A DNA stretch of 64,000 bases from Lentibacillus lipolyticus (GTDB lineage Bacteria > Bacillota > Bacilli > Bacillales > Amphibacillaceae), in assembly GCA_004145795.1 (NCBI GenBank), contig SEIO01000001.1, positions 62,001 through 126,000 of the forward strand. The letters are read 5' to 3'. A program made the position numbers and the translations under genes. Shown here in pieces: positions 23,745-32,810 of the stretch. The stretch's first letter is position 1, and every line of letters starts with the position of its first letter. Below the pieces are notes generated by a model that saw nothing but the letters and a program-made list of their open reading frames with translations, made no database searches and was not told where the DNA came from.

Positions 23745-25661
23745 CTAATCGCTTTTTGTAAAATCAATAAAACGGAACAAATCACCATAAATAATACTAT
23801 CAGATAGTTCCAACTCTTTCTCGACCTTTTTCTTTATTGGTGTGCATGGATTAGATGCGGTAGCTTCATTTTGTGCATCTTCACCAGATTTCGTACCATT
23901 TTTTATAGGGTCGCCAGTTTCACGATCATAACAAATACCACCTGTTGAAATGTACTTCTCGCTGATGAAGTCACCATTTCGAAGTGCGATATATCCTTTT
24001 CGGTCATCGATGAACATATCGTTGCCAAATTGAATATCATCTTCCGTTGAAATACCCAGCAGATGCAGCAGTGTTGGTTTCACATCAATCTGACCTGTTA
24101 CTTTTGATATAACCTTGCCGTTCTCATAGCCAGGAATATGAATAAACATTGGCACACGCTGTAGCTGAACATGATCATACGGGGTTATTTTATCTTTACC
24201 AAGATAACGGCTCATTGCTTTATTATGATTTTCACTAATACCGTAGTGGTCACCCATGATGACAATGATGGAGTCCTTATACAGACCGGATTGCTTCAGC
24301 TGCCCAAAAAATTCCTCAATAGCTTCATCCATGTACCTAACGGCCGGAAAATAATTATTTAGTGTACTCGAGTTGGAATCATATTTTTCAATCGACCGGT
24401 CTTCTTTATCCAAATGGAATGGAAAGTGGTTCGTCAACGTGATAAATTTCGAATAAAAAGGCTGCTCCATGGATTGTAAATATTTCATCGATTGTTCGAA
24501 GAATGGCTTATCCTTTAATCCCCAACCAATGGAGTTTTCTTCTGTTACCTCGTATGCCTCTTCCCCATAGAAATGGTCAACTTCAAGACTGTCATACATC
24601 TGATCCCGGTTCCAGAAGCTTTTATTGTTCGCATGGAGTACGGAGGTAAAATAGCCTTCATTGTTCAACATCTCCGATAATCCGTGGTACTCATTCTGAC
24701 CGTGCGTAAAAAAGACAGCACCTCTTGACAGCGGATAAAGCGAATTCTCTACAAGAAATTCTGAATCAGAAGTTTTCCCCTGCAATGTCTGGTGGTAAAA
24801 GTTGTTAAAATAAAATGTGCTTTCATCTTTAACCAGACTGTTCAAAAATGGTGTTATAACTTCACCGTTCACTTTGTTATTAATGACGAAGCTTTGGATG
24901 GACTCCGCAGAAATGAAAATGACGTTCCGGTCTTCCGCAATTCCTTTAAGTGGAGACTCCTCGTCGCTTTTCACTTTCTCTTCTACATGCTCCTTAATCT
25001 CGGGAATTTCATTACCATCAGCAAATACCCGCTGTGTCTTCACTTTGGAGTGAACGGCCAAATCATAAATATGATAGTTAAACAGACCAATGTTTTTTAC
25101 AAGGTATTCCCGATCAAAAGCACGTGTGAACAGTTGTGGACGCTCCATTTCTGCCAGAAAAAAGTTCCCGGCCAGCAGCATAAACGAAACAGCAAGCACG
25201 AATACCTTTCCCCTTTTTGGATAAAAGACTGCCATGGCATCCGGTTTTTTCCTGCTTAAGTACCAAATAACCACTACATCCAAAAAGAAGAATACATCAT
25301 ATACCTCAATCAATGTCAGAATACTTGATCCCAAGTCCCCCATGTTACTTCCCTGGAATAATTGGGGTATCGTGATAAAGTCAGTAAAAGACCGATAGAA
25401 TACAAGATTAAAATAAACAATAATGGTCCCGATCAATGCGGTATATCGAAGAAACTTCATTTGCTGTGATTGATTTTTGAACCATACGCTGATGGCAAAA
25501 ATAAGGAATGCTGAAATAAACGGGTTGATGAACAAAATAAATTCCTGCATCGTATTATCCAGTTCAATGTGAAAAGAAAAGCGATAAATAATATATGTCT
25601 TCAAGCCAAACAATAATGCAGCGATAGTATATAATGGCATTTGAAAGTGTTTAACGTTCAT
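23745..25661 (-). CDS. yqgS: LtaS-family lipoteichoic acid synthase/primase (YqgS-like)
   Basis: A membrane glycerophosphate transferase that uses phosphatidylglycerol to make the LTA backbone. The 638-aa protein has five N-terminal membrane segments (within residues about 5-185) and an extracellular sulfatase-like domain (about 240-590). The catalytic Thr is in QGKTSDSE and metal ligands are in ISAESIQ and GDHYGISENHN. By context it corresponds to YqgS of B. subtilis. AGGGGGAAAG precedes the chosen ATG. The promoter lies in 25662-25873, which holds nothing else. Confidence 0.9.
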   Translation of the reverse strand: MNVKHFQMPLYTIAALLFGLKTYIIYRFSFHIELDNTMQEFILFINPFISAFLIFAISVWFKNQSQQMKFLRYTALIGTIIVYFNLVFYRSFTDFITIPQLFQGSNMGDLGSSILTLIEVYDVFFFLDVVVIWYLSRKKPDAMAVFYPKRGKVFVLAVSFMLLAGNFFLAEMERPQLFTRAFDREYLVKNIGLFNYHIYDLAVHSKVKTQRVFADGNEIPEIKEHVEEKVKSDEESPLKGIAEDRNVIFISAESIQSFVINNKVNGEVITPFLNSLVKDESTFYFNNFYHQTLQGKTSDSEFLVENSLYPLSRGAVFFTHGQNEYHGLSEMLNNEGYFTSVLHANNKSFWNRDQMYDSLEVDHFYGEEAYEVTEENSIGWGLKDKPFFEQSMKYLQSMEQPFYSKFITLTNHFPFHLDKEDRSIEKYDSNSSTLNNYFPAVRYMDEAIEEFFGQLKQSGLYKDSIIVIMGDHYGISENHNKAMSRYLGKDKITPYDHVQLQRVPMFIHIPGYENGKVISKVTGQIDVKPTLLHLLGISTEDDIQFGNDMFIDDRKGYIALRNGDFISEKYISTGGICYDRETGDPIKNGTKSGEDAQNEATASNPCTPIKKKVEKELELSDSIIYGDLFRFIDFTKSD

Positions 25662-25873
25662 ATTTCTTTCCCCCTGCATCAACATATTGCACTTCTCTAT
25701 TCCCTATTCGTATTCGTTACCTTTCATTCCCGGAACGAAATTTTTATAACTTGTGTTCCTTATCTAGTATGGACGGTTAATCGTTCAAAAAAGTTTCATA
25801 GAAAATAGCGATTTTTTGCTAAGGTAGGGAAAGCCGACATAGTATTTAACGGATAAGCGGTATTTAGGAAATC

Positions 25874-26839
25874 CTAGAATGTAAGCTTTTCTGCTTGTTG
25901 TTTGACAAAAGATGCTGCACCGATGATACCTGCATCATTTCCAAGCTGGGCTTTTCTGACTATGCAGGTTGAACGGATCCTGTCCAGCGCATACCATTGA
26001 AAAGCAGAATTAATTAGTTGGATAAACCAATCGCCAGCTTGCGCAACACCACCGCCGATAAGAATCCTGCCCGGATTAACCGTAAGAGCAGCATTCGCCA
26101 AACACAGTCCAAGAACAGAAGCAGTTTCCTTGATTGTTTCTTTACAGAGTGTATCACCTTTTTCAGCAAACTCAAAAATATGCTTTGCAGTAACCTGGTT
26201 ATGTCTACGGTAATGCTTTGTAAGTGGGGTTTCAGCATTCAAATCCATTTTTTCCATTACTTGCCGAACTATGCCAGTGGCAGAGGCGATTGTTTCCAGG
26301 CAACCTCTTCGACCGCAATTGCACCTATAACCGGCAGGATCAACCGTCATATGCCCGATTTCACCAGCCGTTCCATTTTCCCCATCTAAGATACTGCCAT
26401 TGGCTATCATCCCGCCACCAACACCGGTACCCAGTGTAATTGCCATCAGGTTTTTAGCCTGATTGCCTGCACCTTTCCAATTCTCCCCCAGCACGGCGAG
26501 GTTGGCGTCATTAGCCACATATACCGGCAGTCCGGATAATTCTTCCAATTCTTCAGCTAACGCCATATCCTTCCAGTCAATATTGACAGTCCGATAAACA
26601 TATCCCGATTGACTGTCAACAAATCCCGGGGCACCTGCACCAATCCCCATAATATCTGCTTTCGATAAATTCAAGGCATCTATTTTTTCCTGTATGGTGG
26701 CCCATAGGTCAGTAATGATTGCTGCACTGTCTGCATTCGTTTGAATAGACCACTTGTTCCATATAGCACCAGCTTGATCGATGATGCCGAGCTTGATGGA
26801 GGTTCCACCAATATCAGCACCAATCATGAGCTTATCCAT
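25874..26839 (-). CDS. glcK: ROK-family glucokinase
   Basis: Phosphorylates glucose with ATP. The 321-aa protein has the same length as B. subtilis GlcK. It has the N-terminal phosphate motif GADIGGTSIKLG (about 5-16), LGTGVGGG, the catalytic EIGHM, and the ROK zinc motif CNCGRRGCLE. GGGGCAAACGGTA precedes the ATG; the frame extends 39 codons upstream through yqgQ but without a site. The start overlaps the yqgQ end by 8 nt. Confidence 0.95.
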   Translation of the reverse strand: MDKLMIGADIGGTSIKLGIIDQAGAIWNKWSIQTNADSAAIITDLWATIQEKIDALNLSKADIMGIGAGAPGFVDSQSGYVYRTVNIDWKDMALAEELEELSGLPVYVANDANLAVLGENWKGAGNQAKNLMAITLGTGVGGGMIANGSILDGENGTAGEIGHMTVDPAGYRCNCGRRGCLETIASATGIVRQVMEKMDLNAETPLTKHYRRHNQVTAKHIFEFAEKGDTLCKETIKETASVLGLCLANAALTVNPGRILIGGGVAQAGDWFIQLINSAFQWYALDRIRSTCIVRKAQLGNDAGIIGAASFVKQQAEKLTF

Positions 26840-27050
26840 TACCGTTTGCCCCTTTTTCATCGCGGAGACGTGAAGCTTCCTCCCGTAGAAGGAGCAATGC
26901 CATTTGATATGTTCTTGTGTCCATAAACTTGGATTGATACATTTCTTTAATTTCATCTTCCATTAGTTCCAAGTCGGCCAGTCTGTCACCGACATAGATG
27001 ATTGTTCCAAATCGCTTCAATAGTTGTCTTACATCATAAATTGTTTTCAT
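26832..27050 (-). CDS. yqgQ: YqgQ family protein (DUF910)
   Basis: A 72-aa, mostly helical acidic protein (MKTIYDVRQLLKRFGTIIYV, then LADLELMEDEIKEMYQ). It belongs to the DUF910/YqgQ family, which is regularly upstream of and overlapping glcK. It is thought to bind nucleic acid, but the role is not known. The rhomboid protease gene yqgP, upstream in B. subtilis, is absent here. Confidence 0.87.
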   Translation of the reverse strand: MKTIYDVRQLLKRFGTIIYVGDRLADLELMEDEIKEMYQSKFMDTRTYQMALLLLREEASRLRDEKGANGNG

Positions 27051-27099
27051 TATAAATCACCAACTTATAGTATACCAAAGGTTACCCAGATAAGGAATG

Positions 27100-27133
27100 A
27101 AAAAATCCGAATCATCTAATATTAGCGATCCGG
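27100..27133 (-). terminator. Terminator of spoVAF
   Basis: On the minus strand CCGGATC / GATTCGG pairs (one G-T) around a 13-nt loop containing CTAATATTAG, followed by ATTTTTT. It overlaps the spoVAF stop codon. Confidence 0.7.
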
Positions 27134-28579
27134 GTCTTGCGGGTTCAAAAATACTGGTCTGCGGTTTTTAAGCGGAATTGGGGAGCGAATAAACACATCC
27201 CGGAATGCTCGGTAAGAAAAAGGAATCAGCGGCCAAAAATAGGCTGTTTGAAATGAGGTCATGCGGATCAGATAAAGCAGCCAGAAGGTGACCCCGACCA
27301 TATAGCCGATTACACCGAATATCCCAGTTACTGCAAGAAGGTATAGCCTGACAAGCCGGTTGGCCAGACTCAGCTCATAGCTTGGTGTTGCATACGTCCC
27401 AATGGCGGCAACTGCCAAATAAAGAACGACTTCATTGGAAAACAATCCAACTTCCACCGCGACTTGGCCAATTAGGATAGCTGCCACCAGTCCGAGTGCC
27501 GTTGCCAACGCAGATGGTATGTGTATAGCAGCCATCCTGAGAACATCAACTCCCAATTCAGCCAGGAAAAACTGCAGTAAGATCGGCATCGCCCCTTCTT
27601 CACTTGGTCCTAGAAAGGAAATACTTGCCGGTAAAATATCAGGATTAACAGATAACAGATAATACAACGGCAAAATAAAAATAGATGCAAATACAGCGAA
27701 ATAACGTACAAACCTCAAGTACGCCCCGACGAGTGGTTTTTGCCGGTATTCCTCTGAATGCTGGAGATGATGCCAGTATGTTGCCGGTGTTATCATAACG
27801 CTTGGCGTACCATCAATAAAAATAAGTACATGACCTTCGTATAAATGGGCCGCTGCAGTGTCCGGTCTCTCCGTATACCGGACTGTCGGGTACGGATTCC
27901 AATGCCGGCCGCTGATATATTCCTCAACAGTTTTTTCAGCCATTGGTAATCCATCCGTATCAATCTTTTCCAATACGGCTTTTGTATCCTCCACACGTTC
28001 CTGATCGGCTATATCTTCCAAGTAGCATACAGCTACATCCGTCAGGGATCGACGACCGATTTGCTGATATTCCATGCGCAAAGATCGATCCCGCACTCTT
28101 CTTCTTGTGAGGGCCGTATTAAAAACAATCGTTTCCACAAACCCATCCCTGGGACCTCGGGTAACGCGTTCCAAATCCGGTTCAGCTGGTGACCTGACCG
28201 GATATGTTCGTGCATCAATCATGATCACTTCGTCAATGCCTTCGACAACAAGCGCTGCCGGCCCTCCGAGCACTAGATCTGACGCTTGGTTTAAGTCCTT
28301 CACATGATCGACTTCTATATATGGTATATATGTTTTAAGCATTTTTTCTAAAGGATTTGGTTCCAGCTGTTCCGGTTCAAGCTGTGCCAGCAATTTCATA
28401 ATGTAGTGCAGTATTTCATCTTTGGCAAAACCATCAATTAAAAATAGAGCCATTTTTCTGCCGGCGTACTCCAAATCCAAGTGAATCACATCAAAACTCT
28501 TATCAGCACCGAGTCGTTCCTTTATATAAGAAACATTCCTTGAATGTGAGGAGAATAGCGGCTGTTTTTCTTTTTCCAT
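27122..28579 (-). CDS. spoVAF: Spore germination ion channel subunit SpoVAF
   Basis: A GerA-A-family protein of the spore inner membrane that with FigP (YqhR) amplifies germination by releasing ions. The 485-aa protein has a soluble N-terminal half (FLIDGFAKDEILHYIMKLL, PVRSPAEPDLERVTRG) and about five membrane segments after residue 290. It matches SpoVAF closely (YISGRHWNPYPTVRYTERPD). It is an orphan here, outside any spoVA operon. Expression should be forespore-specific, but I did not settle a sigma-G promoter in 28580-28720. Confidence 0.92.
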   Translation of the reverse strand: MEKEKQPLFSSHSRNVSYIKERLGADKSFDVIHLDLEYAGRKMALFLIDGFAKDEILHYIMKLLAQLEPEQLEPNPLEKMLKTYIPYIEVDHVKDLNQASDLVLGGPAALVVEGIDEVIMIDARTYPVRSPAEPDLERVTRGPRDGFVETIVFNTALTRRRVRDRSLRMEYQQIGRRSLTDVAVCYLEDIADQERVEDTKAVLEKIDTDGLPMAEKTVEEYISGRHWNPYPTVRYTERPDTAAAHLYEGHVLIFIDGTPSVMITPATYWHHLQHSEEYRQKPLVGAYLRFVRYFAVFASIFILPLYYLLSVNPDILPASISFLGPSEEGAMPILLQFFLAELGVDVLRMAAIHIPSALATALGLVAAILIGQVAVEVGLFSNEVVLYLAVAAIGTYATPSYELSLANRLVRLYLLAVTGIFGVIGYMVGVTFWLLYLIRMTSFQTAYFWPLIPFSYRAFRDVFIRSPIPLKNRRPVFLNPQDPDR

Positions 28580-28731
28580 TCAATCACCTGTCATTATAAA
28601 ATGTGTAGTCCTTAAGCTTTTTGTTAGTTTGTGCTTCATGGCTTCCTCTATTCATAATAGTATCCATGGAATCATACAATTAACAGAACCCGCTTATAGC
28701 TTAACACAACAGCCCCTAAAGGATGGTTAAG

Positions 28732-29607
28732 ATGAAAAAACAACGAAGCATACTGGTCATATTGACGATAATCCCTTTTATTTGTACATGCGTCCTCATT
28801 TACCTATGGCAATCAGCTTCAGCACCTGCCATCACGTATTTCCAGGAAGATACGAAAACTGGTTTTCGCGGGACCGGCACTGAGTTGGAGCTGATTTCAC
28901 AAAAGACAAGGGATTCTTACGACATTTTGTGGAAAAGCGGGTCAGTAAGTGAGAAAGACGTGTACTTGCGCCAGGATGTCACCATCTTGTTCGATAATGG
29001 CAGGCTGTATGGAATAAAGACGAAGTGGAAAGAAGATAACAGTACCATTAAAATGAAGGAAAAGATTACCGGAGAAGACAGCAACTATTATCAAGCGATA
29101 TCCTATCATCACGGAGAGGTTCATTATCCAAATAACAGGATCACAAGTATTCAGCAAATGACGTACGATCAATTATATGTCATTGATTCTCCAAATACGG
29201 ATTTACAGTCGTTTAAAAAAGCGGAAACGCATGACGAATATGAATGGGAACACTTGCTGGGGCATACGACTGAACAACAATTATCCTATTCATGGAACCA
29301 GCTGATGAATCATTTCCAGATCAACAAAGACGCATACACGGCGGTTCCACTGACAGCACTGGAAAAATACAGTCACGAACCGCTTCCTTCATTCACGCAA
29401 CAGCAGACAAACCAGATTATCGGTCAATTGTGGGAGGGAATTTATCAGAACTATGTCATCCCGTTTATTAGTGCAGAATCTCAGTCCGAAACACTAGCAA
29501 GCTTTGTTCCCGTGATTTTATTTGATAAACAAAAGAACCATTTGATTGTTCTATATGAAATAAACGGAAAGAAAAAAAGGCTTATTCAGCAGTATCCGGA
29601 TTTCTGA
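28732..29607 (+). CDS. Membrane-anchored extracytoplasmic protein of unknown function
   Basis: Not recognised. The 291-aa protein has one N-terminal hydrophobic segment (MKKQRSILVILTIIPFICTC, about 7-28) without a convincing lipobox, then a hydrophilic domain. No catalytic motif is visible. AAAGG lies 8-9 nt before the chosen ATG, and another ATG lies 9 nt upstream. It is divergent from spoVAF and ends at a terminator. It could be a spore-related or cell-wall protein, but nothing shows this. Confidence 0.7.
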   Translation: MKKQRSILVILTIIPFICTCVLIYLWQSASAPAITYFQEDTKTGFRGTGTELELISQKTRDSYDILWKSGSVSEKDVYLRQDVTILFDNGRLYGIKTKWKEDNSTIKMKEKITGEDSNYYQAISYHHGEVHYPNNRITSIQQMTYDQLYVIDSPNTDLQSFKKAETHDEYEWEHLLGHTTEQQLSYSWNQLMNHFQINKDAYTAVPLTALEKYSHEPLPSFTQQQTNQIIGQLWEGIYQNYVIPFISAESQSETLASFVPVILFDKQKNHLIVLYEINGKKKRLIQQYPDF

Positions 29608-29639
29608 CACATCCCATCATTCGTCCTGAAAAACAGCAC

Positions 29640-29671
29640 AAAAAAGAAGCTGTTTTCCTGACAGCTTCTTA
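29640..29671. terminator. Bidirectional terminator hairpin
   Basis: AAGAAGCTGT / ACAGCTTCTT stem with a 7-nt loop, between the convergent genes ending at 29607 and 29694. Confidence 0.7.
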
Positions 29672-29693
29672 CGCAAATGTATAAAACGAATGC

Positions 29694-29873
29694 TTAACGC
29701 TGAAACATACCCGGCAGTAATTTCTGGCGGACAGCCGGCATATTCATCGAAATCATCACTACTAAACGCCGCAGAAAACTGATGGCGAGAAGCGTGTTCA
29801 TAATCCGGTACCGCCACTTAAAAATCATCGCTGCTGCTGTTACTGCCAGCGTAAGTACTGTAAACAATCGCAT
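29694..29873 (-). CDS. Small basic membrane protein, unknown function
   Basis: A 59-aa protein with two hydrophobic stretches and many Arg/Lys residues (MRLFTVLTLAVTAAAMIFKW then RRLVVMISMNMPAVRQ). The ATG has AAAAGGG about 9 nt upstream; a GTG three codons earlier is too close to that site. Composition and site make it a likely real gene, but I cannot name the family. Confidence 0.6.
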   Translation of the reverse strand: MRLFTVLTLAVTAAAMIFKWRYRIMNTLLAISFLRRLVVMISMNMPAVRQKLLPGMFQR

Positions 29874-29937
29874 AACTGACACCCTTTTCTTCTGGTATGG
29901 TGTTTTTAGTTATCTGCCAGTTGCATGAGATTATGCA

Positions 29938-30951
29938 TCAGGATCCAATATACCGGTCATAGAAGATACGAGCCTGAACAGGTTCTTCTGTCCCTTGCAC
30001 AAGTACCCGCCCATCCTTAAACAGCACAAACTGAATCCCTTCCGGAAAGACAGCTTTCAGTAAAAATGGCGTACGCTGTATACTTGCTGCAGGTGCAAGC
30101 GTTTTTTCCCAGTAGGCCAAGTCCATACTGGTTTCACGATGAATCTGAACAGTGTCGCGGCCGCATAAAACCGTTTCCTCATTCTCGACTGATTTATTCA
30201 ATGCCGGGTACTCATGGTTCTGGCACACAGGACAGTCCGAATCAGATGCCGATAATTTCATATCAAACTGATGGTTCAGCCAAATATCGAACGTTTTTAA
30301 TGTGTTTCGGAGTGCTTTATGGTTACCGGTCAAATACTTCAGTGTCTCTGTCACTTGATAGGATGCAACCATATTAACCGCCGGCGAAATAACGCCTGCC
30401 GTATCACATGTCTGCCCGCTGGCTGCTCCTTCTTTGGCAATACAGCGCAGACATGGTGTCCAATCCGGTGTGAAAAACGCTTGCATTCCTCGGGAGCTGA
30501 CCACCCCACCATAGGAAAATGGAATTCCTTTCTGAAAACAGGCATCATTCAACAAATACCGCGTCGAAAAATTATCTGTCCCGTCCAGGACAACATCAAT
30601 ACCATCCAGTAATTCCTGTATATTGTCGATGGACACGTTCCCAACAATAGCGTCCACTGTCACTTGGCTGTTCATTCGTTCTAATTTCCTTTTCGCAGCA
30701 ATTGCTTTCGGCACAGCTTCGGTGGCGTCATCTTCATCAAACAACATTTGCCGCTGCAGGTTACTCCATTCGACGTAATCCCGGTCAATCAGTCGAATCC
30801 TACCCACCCCTGCCCGGACAAGCTGATTGCTAATAACACTTCCCAGAGCGCCCGCACCAACTATGAGTACGGAGCTTTTCTCCAATTTTTGCTGCCCTGT
30901 TTCCTGAATGGGGCCAAACAGCATTTGCCGTGAATACCGTGTATAATCCAA
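29938..30951 (-). CDS. MoeB/ThiF-type E1 adenylyltransferase (TTG start)
   Basis: Activates the C terminus of a ubiquitin-like sulfur carrier (MoaD or ThiS) by adenylation, for molybdopterin or thiamine synthesis. The 337-aa protein has the nucleotide loop VLIVGAGALGS (about 31-41), DRDYVEWSNLQRQ, DGTDNFSTRYLLND, the cysteine in SGQTCDTAG, and zinc pairs CLRC and CPVC. The C-terminal tail resembles a shortened rhodanese-like extension. TTG is chosen because AAGGAGG precedes it. No moa or thi genes lie nearby, so the pathway is unresolved. Confidence 0.87.
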   Translation of the reverse strand: MDYTRYSRQMLFGPIQETGQQKLEKSSVLIVGAGALGSVISNQLVRAGVGRIRLIDRDYVEWSNLQRQMLFDEDDATEAVPKAIAAKRKLERMNSQVTVDAIVGNVSIDNIQELLDGIDVVLDGTDNFSTRYLLNDACFQKGIPFSYGGVVSSRGMQAFFTPDWTPCLRCIAKEGAASGQTCDTAGVISPAVNMVASYQVTETLKYLTGNHKALRNTLKTFDIWLNHQFDMKLSASDSDCPVCQNHEYPALNKSVENEETVLCGRDTVQIHRETSMDLAYWEKTLAPAASIQRTPFLLKAVFPEGIQFVLFKDGRVLVQGTEEPVQARIFYDRYIGS

Positions 30952-30979
30952 ACTAAATTCCTCCTTGCTGCAACGTTCC

Positions 30980-31537
30980 CTATTCGGTGATGAGGGTATC
31001 GACAGGAATATCGTAAGAATCGGAAGGGAGTCTTTCAACTACCTGAAACGATGCCGCAAGTGACAATTTCCGATTGGGAAAGTCAACCAGGAACCGATCA
31101 TAATACCCGCCGCCAAAGCCAATCCGATAACCGTGTTTATCAAAGACAAGGCCTGGGACAATGAGCAAATCGATATCCTTCTTACTTACCTCCTCTGTTT
31201 CCGTAGGCTTCGGTTCCAGGAGACCGTGAAAAACGGTTTCGAGCTGATCATATGTATTAAGGATGAAAAAATTCAATTTCCGTTCGTCCGGAAAACATTT
31301 AGGAACACAGACGGATTTTCCCTCTTGCCAGGCCGTCTCAATGATTGGATTCGTGTCCCACTCAAACCCTTTGGATACCGTTATGCCAACGCTGTCTGCG
31401 GATTGCCACGCAACCGAATCGGTAAGATGGCGCTGGAGCCTTTGTTCGATTTGCCGGCGTTCCATCGTTGGTATATTTTTCAGTTTGTTAATTGCGGTTT
31501 TCCGCATTTCCTGTTTATTCAGTTTACACACCCCCAT
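30980..31537 (-). CDS. yqgN: 5-formyltetrahydrofolate cyclo-ligase
   Basis: Converts 5-formyl-THF to 5,10-methenyl-THF with ATP. The 185-aa protein has LNKQEMRKTAINKL at the N terminus and the hallmark LLIVPGLVFDKHGYRIGFGGGYYDRFL near residue 135. AAGGTG lies about 10 nt before the chosen ATG. Alternative starts exist 10 codons downstream and 18 upstream. It precedes the MoeB/ThiF-type gene by 28 bp and may be cotranscribed. Confidence 0.9.
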   Translation of the reverse strand: MGVCKLNKQEMRKTAINKLKNIPTMERRQIEQRLQRHLTDSVAWQSADSVGITVSKGFEWDTNPIIETAWQEGKSVCVPKCFPDERKLNFFILNTYDQLETVFHGLLEPKPTETEEVSKKDIDLLIVPGLVFDKHGYRIGFGGGYYDRFLVDFPNRKLSLAASFQVVERLPSDSYDIPVDTLITE

Positions 31538-31569
31538 CTGAACTGTACACCTTGATACTTTAATAATAA

Positions 31570-31595
31570 AGCTCTTGCCATCATATGGCAAGAGC
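31570..31595 (-). terminator. Terminator of rpmG
   Basis: Perfect stem GCTCTTGCCA / TGGCAAGAGC with a 5-nt loop, followed on the minus strand by TTTATTATT. Confidence 0.75.
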
Positions 31596-31609
31596 TGATA
31601 GGACCGTTT

Positions 31610-31759
31610 TTATTTGGTTTCGCGGTGAAGTGTATGTTTCTTCAGACGCGGGCAATATTTCATAAGCTCCAAACGTTCTGGGTTTTTTCGCTTATTCTTT
31701 GTTGAAATATAGTTACGGTCACCTGTTTCTGTACAAGCAAGTGTGATATTTACGCGCAT
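31610..31759 (-). CDS. rpmG: 50S ribosomal protein L33
   Basis: A 49-aa protein beginning [20 protein letters not shown] with the L33 core [29 protein letters not shown] split across the rest. It has only two cysteines (C9 and one in YCPR), not the two CxxC pairs of the zinc-binding form, so it is the zinc-independent type. GGAGGG precedes the ATG. Confidence 0.95.
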   Translation of the reverse strand: MRVNITLACTETGDRNYISTKNKRKNPERLELMKYCPRLKKHTLHRETK

Positions 31760-31938
31760 TTATTTTCCCTCCAAACAATAGAATTCGCTTTTCAAAGACG
31801 TTTATTATGACGTTTCAGACTTAATTATAATAGCAGATATCCGAAAAATATTCAAGAATCGACTGCTAAAAATTACTCATTTCTCTTTTTGGCAATGTAT
31901 GATATAACTGTAATGATGAATGAATGGAGGGCAATATC

Positions 31939-32154
31939 ATGATCTTTGCAATAGTTACCATCATCGTCATTGCAGCAGTACTTCTGATTCTGTCTTTTTT
32001 CATGAATGATAAGTTTGACCAACTGGAAAGCGAATTGGAACAAGTTTCGATTTCGGCCATGCAGGACAATTATCAAATGAAAAAAAAGATAAAGGTCCTG
32101 GAAGAGGAACTGCTGACAAATGACTTTTCGGAAGACACCTTACATAATGACTAA
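31939..32154 (+). CDS. Small membrane protein with coiled coil
   Basis: A 71-aa protein with one N-terminal membrane segment (about 2-22) and a charged heptad-like helix ([32 protein letters not shown]). TGGAGGG lies 8 nt before the ATG. Its place next to the YceG-like gene and pst matches yqzD of B. subtilis, but I cannot confirm homology. Function is unknown. Confidence 0.7.
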   Translation: MIFAIVTIIVIAAVLLILSFFMNDKFDQLESELEQVSISAMQDNYQMKKKIKVLEEELLTNDFSEDTLHND

Positions 32155-32186
32155 AATATCTCTTAACAGAAAGATAGGAGAAGATG

Positions 32187-32702
32187 ATGAAACAGCTAAT
32201 ACGCTCGTTTGCACTCGGCTTACTGACAGCCGGAATCATACTGCTTGCAGTATTTTATTTTTCCGGCAGTAATCAGAACAATTCGGAACTGTCAACAAAA
32301 GACATGATTAAAAAGGTGGAATCGAAAGGCTATCATGTCTTGACGGACTCGGAGTATATTTCGGTTTCGGTCCAATCCGACGAAGAGAAAAAATCCGACG
32401 AAGAGAAAAAAGAAACTGATTCCGATCAGAAGAGTAAAGACAAAGAATCGTCCTCGGACAGTGACCATAGTGAACAAAACCAAAAGGACCGTCAACCAGC
32501 AACTTATACGTTAACAGTTGAATCCGGAATGCCTCCATCCACTATTAGTGAGACATTGGAGGATAATAATATTATTGATAATGCAGATGAATTCACAAAA
32601 TACCTGGAAGAAGAAGGATATACCACATACGTCCAGCTTGGTGAATTCGAACTGACAAGTGACATGAGCCACTATGAGCTTGCCGAGGCTATCACGAATT
32701 AA
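32187..32702 (+). CDS. Membrane-anchored protein with YceG-like domain (YqzC-like)
   Basis: A 171-aa protein: one N-terminal membrane segment (about 8-26), a low-complexity acidic linker rich in Ser, Asp, Glu and Lys (about 65-105) and a C-terminal domain (about 108-170) reading MPPSTISETLEDNNIID and GEFELTSDMSHYELAEAI, like the N-terminal part of YceG/MltG. The catalytic lyase domain is absent. The linker contains a perfect 18-bp tandem duplication (32376-32411, SDEEKK twice). Position matches yqzC of B. subtilis. Confidence 0.75.
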   Translation: MKQLIRSFALGLLTAGIILLAVFYFSGSNQNNSELSTKDMIKKVESKGYHVLTDSEYISVSVQSDEEKKSDEEKKETDSDQKSKDKESSSDSDHSEQNQKDRQPATYTLTVESGMPPSTISETLEDNNIIDNADEFTKYLEEEGYTTYVQLGEFELTSDMSHYELAEAITN

Positions 32703-32734
32703 GCTGTATTGCATATGCAATACAGCTTTTTTAT
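32701..32734. terminator. Terminator between the YqzC-like gene and phoU
   Basis: Stem AAGCTGTATTGCA / TGCAATACAGCTT with six T. It serves the plus-strand gene and possibly the pst operon. Confidence 0.85.
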
Positions 32735-32810
32735 CTTTCTATTGACTGTATTCTCAATGATGTCACATGTACGCTGAAAAAGCATCAGTGTGTTATGATT
32801 CGTGTCTGTT

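Noticed and set aside
32376-32411. Tandem 18-bp repeat as a CRISPR-like or regulatory repeat
   Set aside because: Only two adjacent copies without spacers, in frame inside a low-complexity acidic linker.
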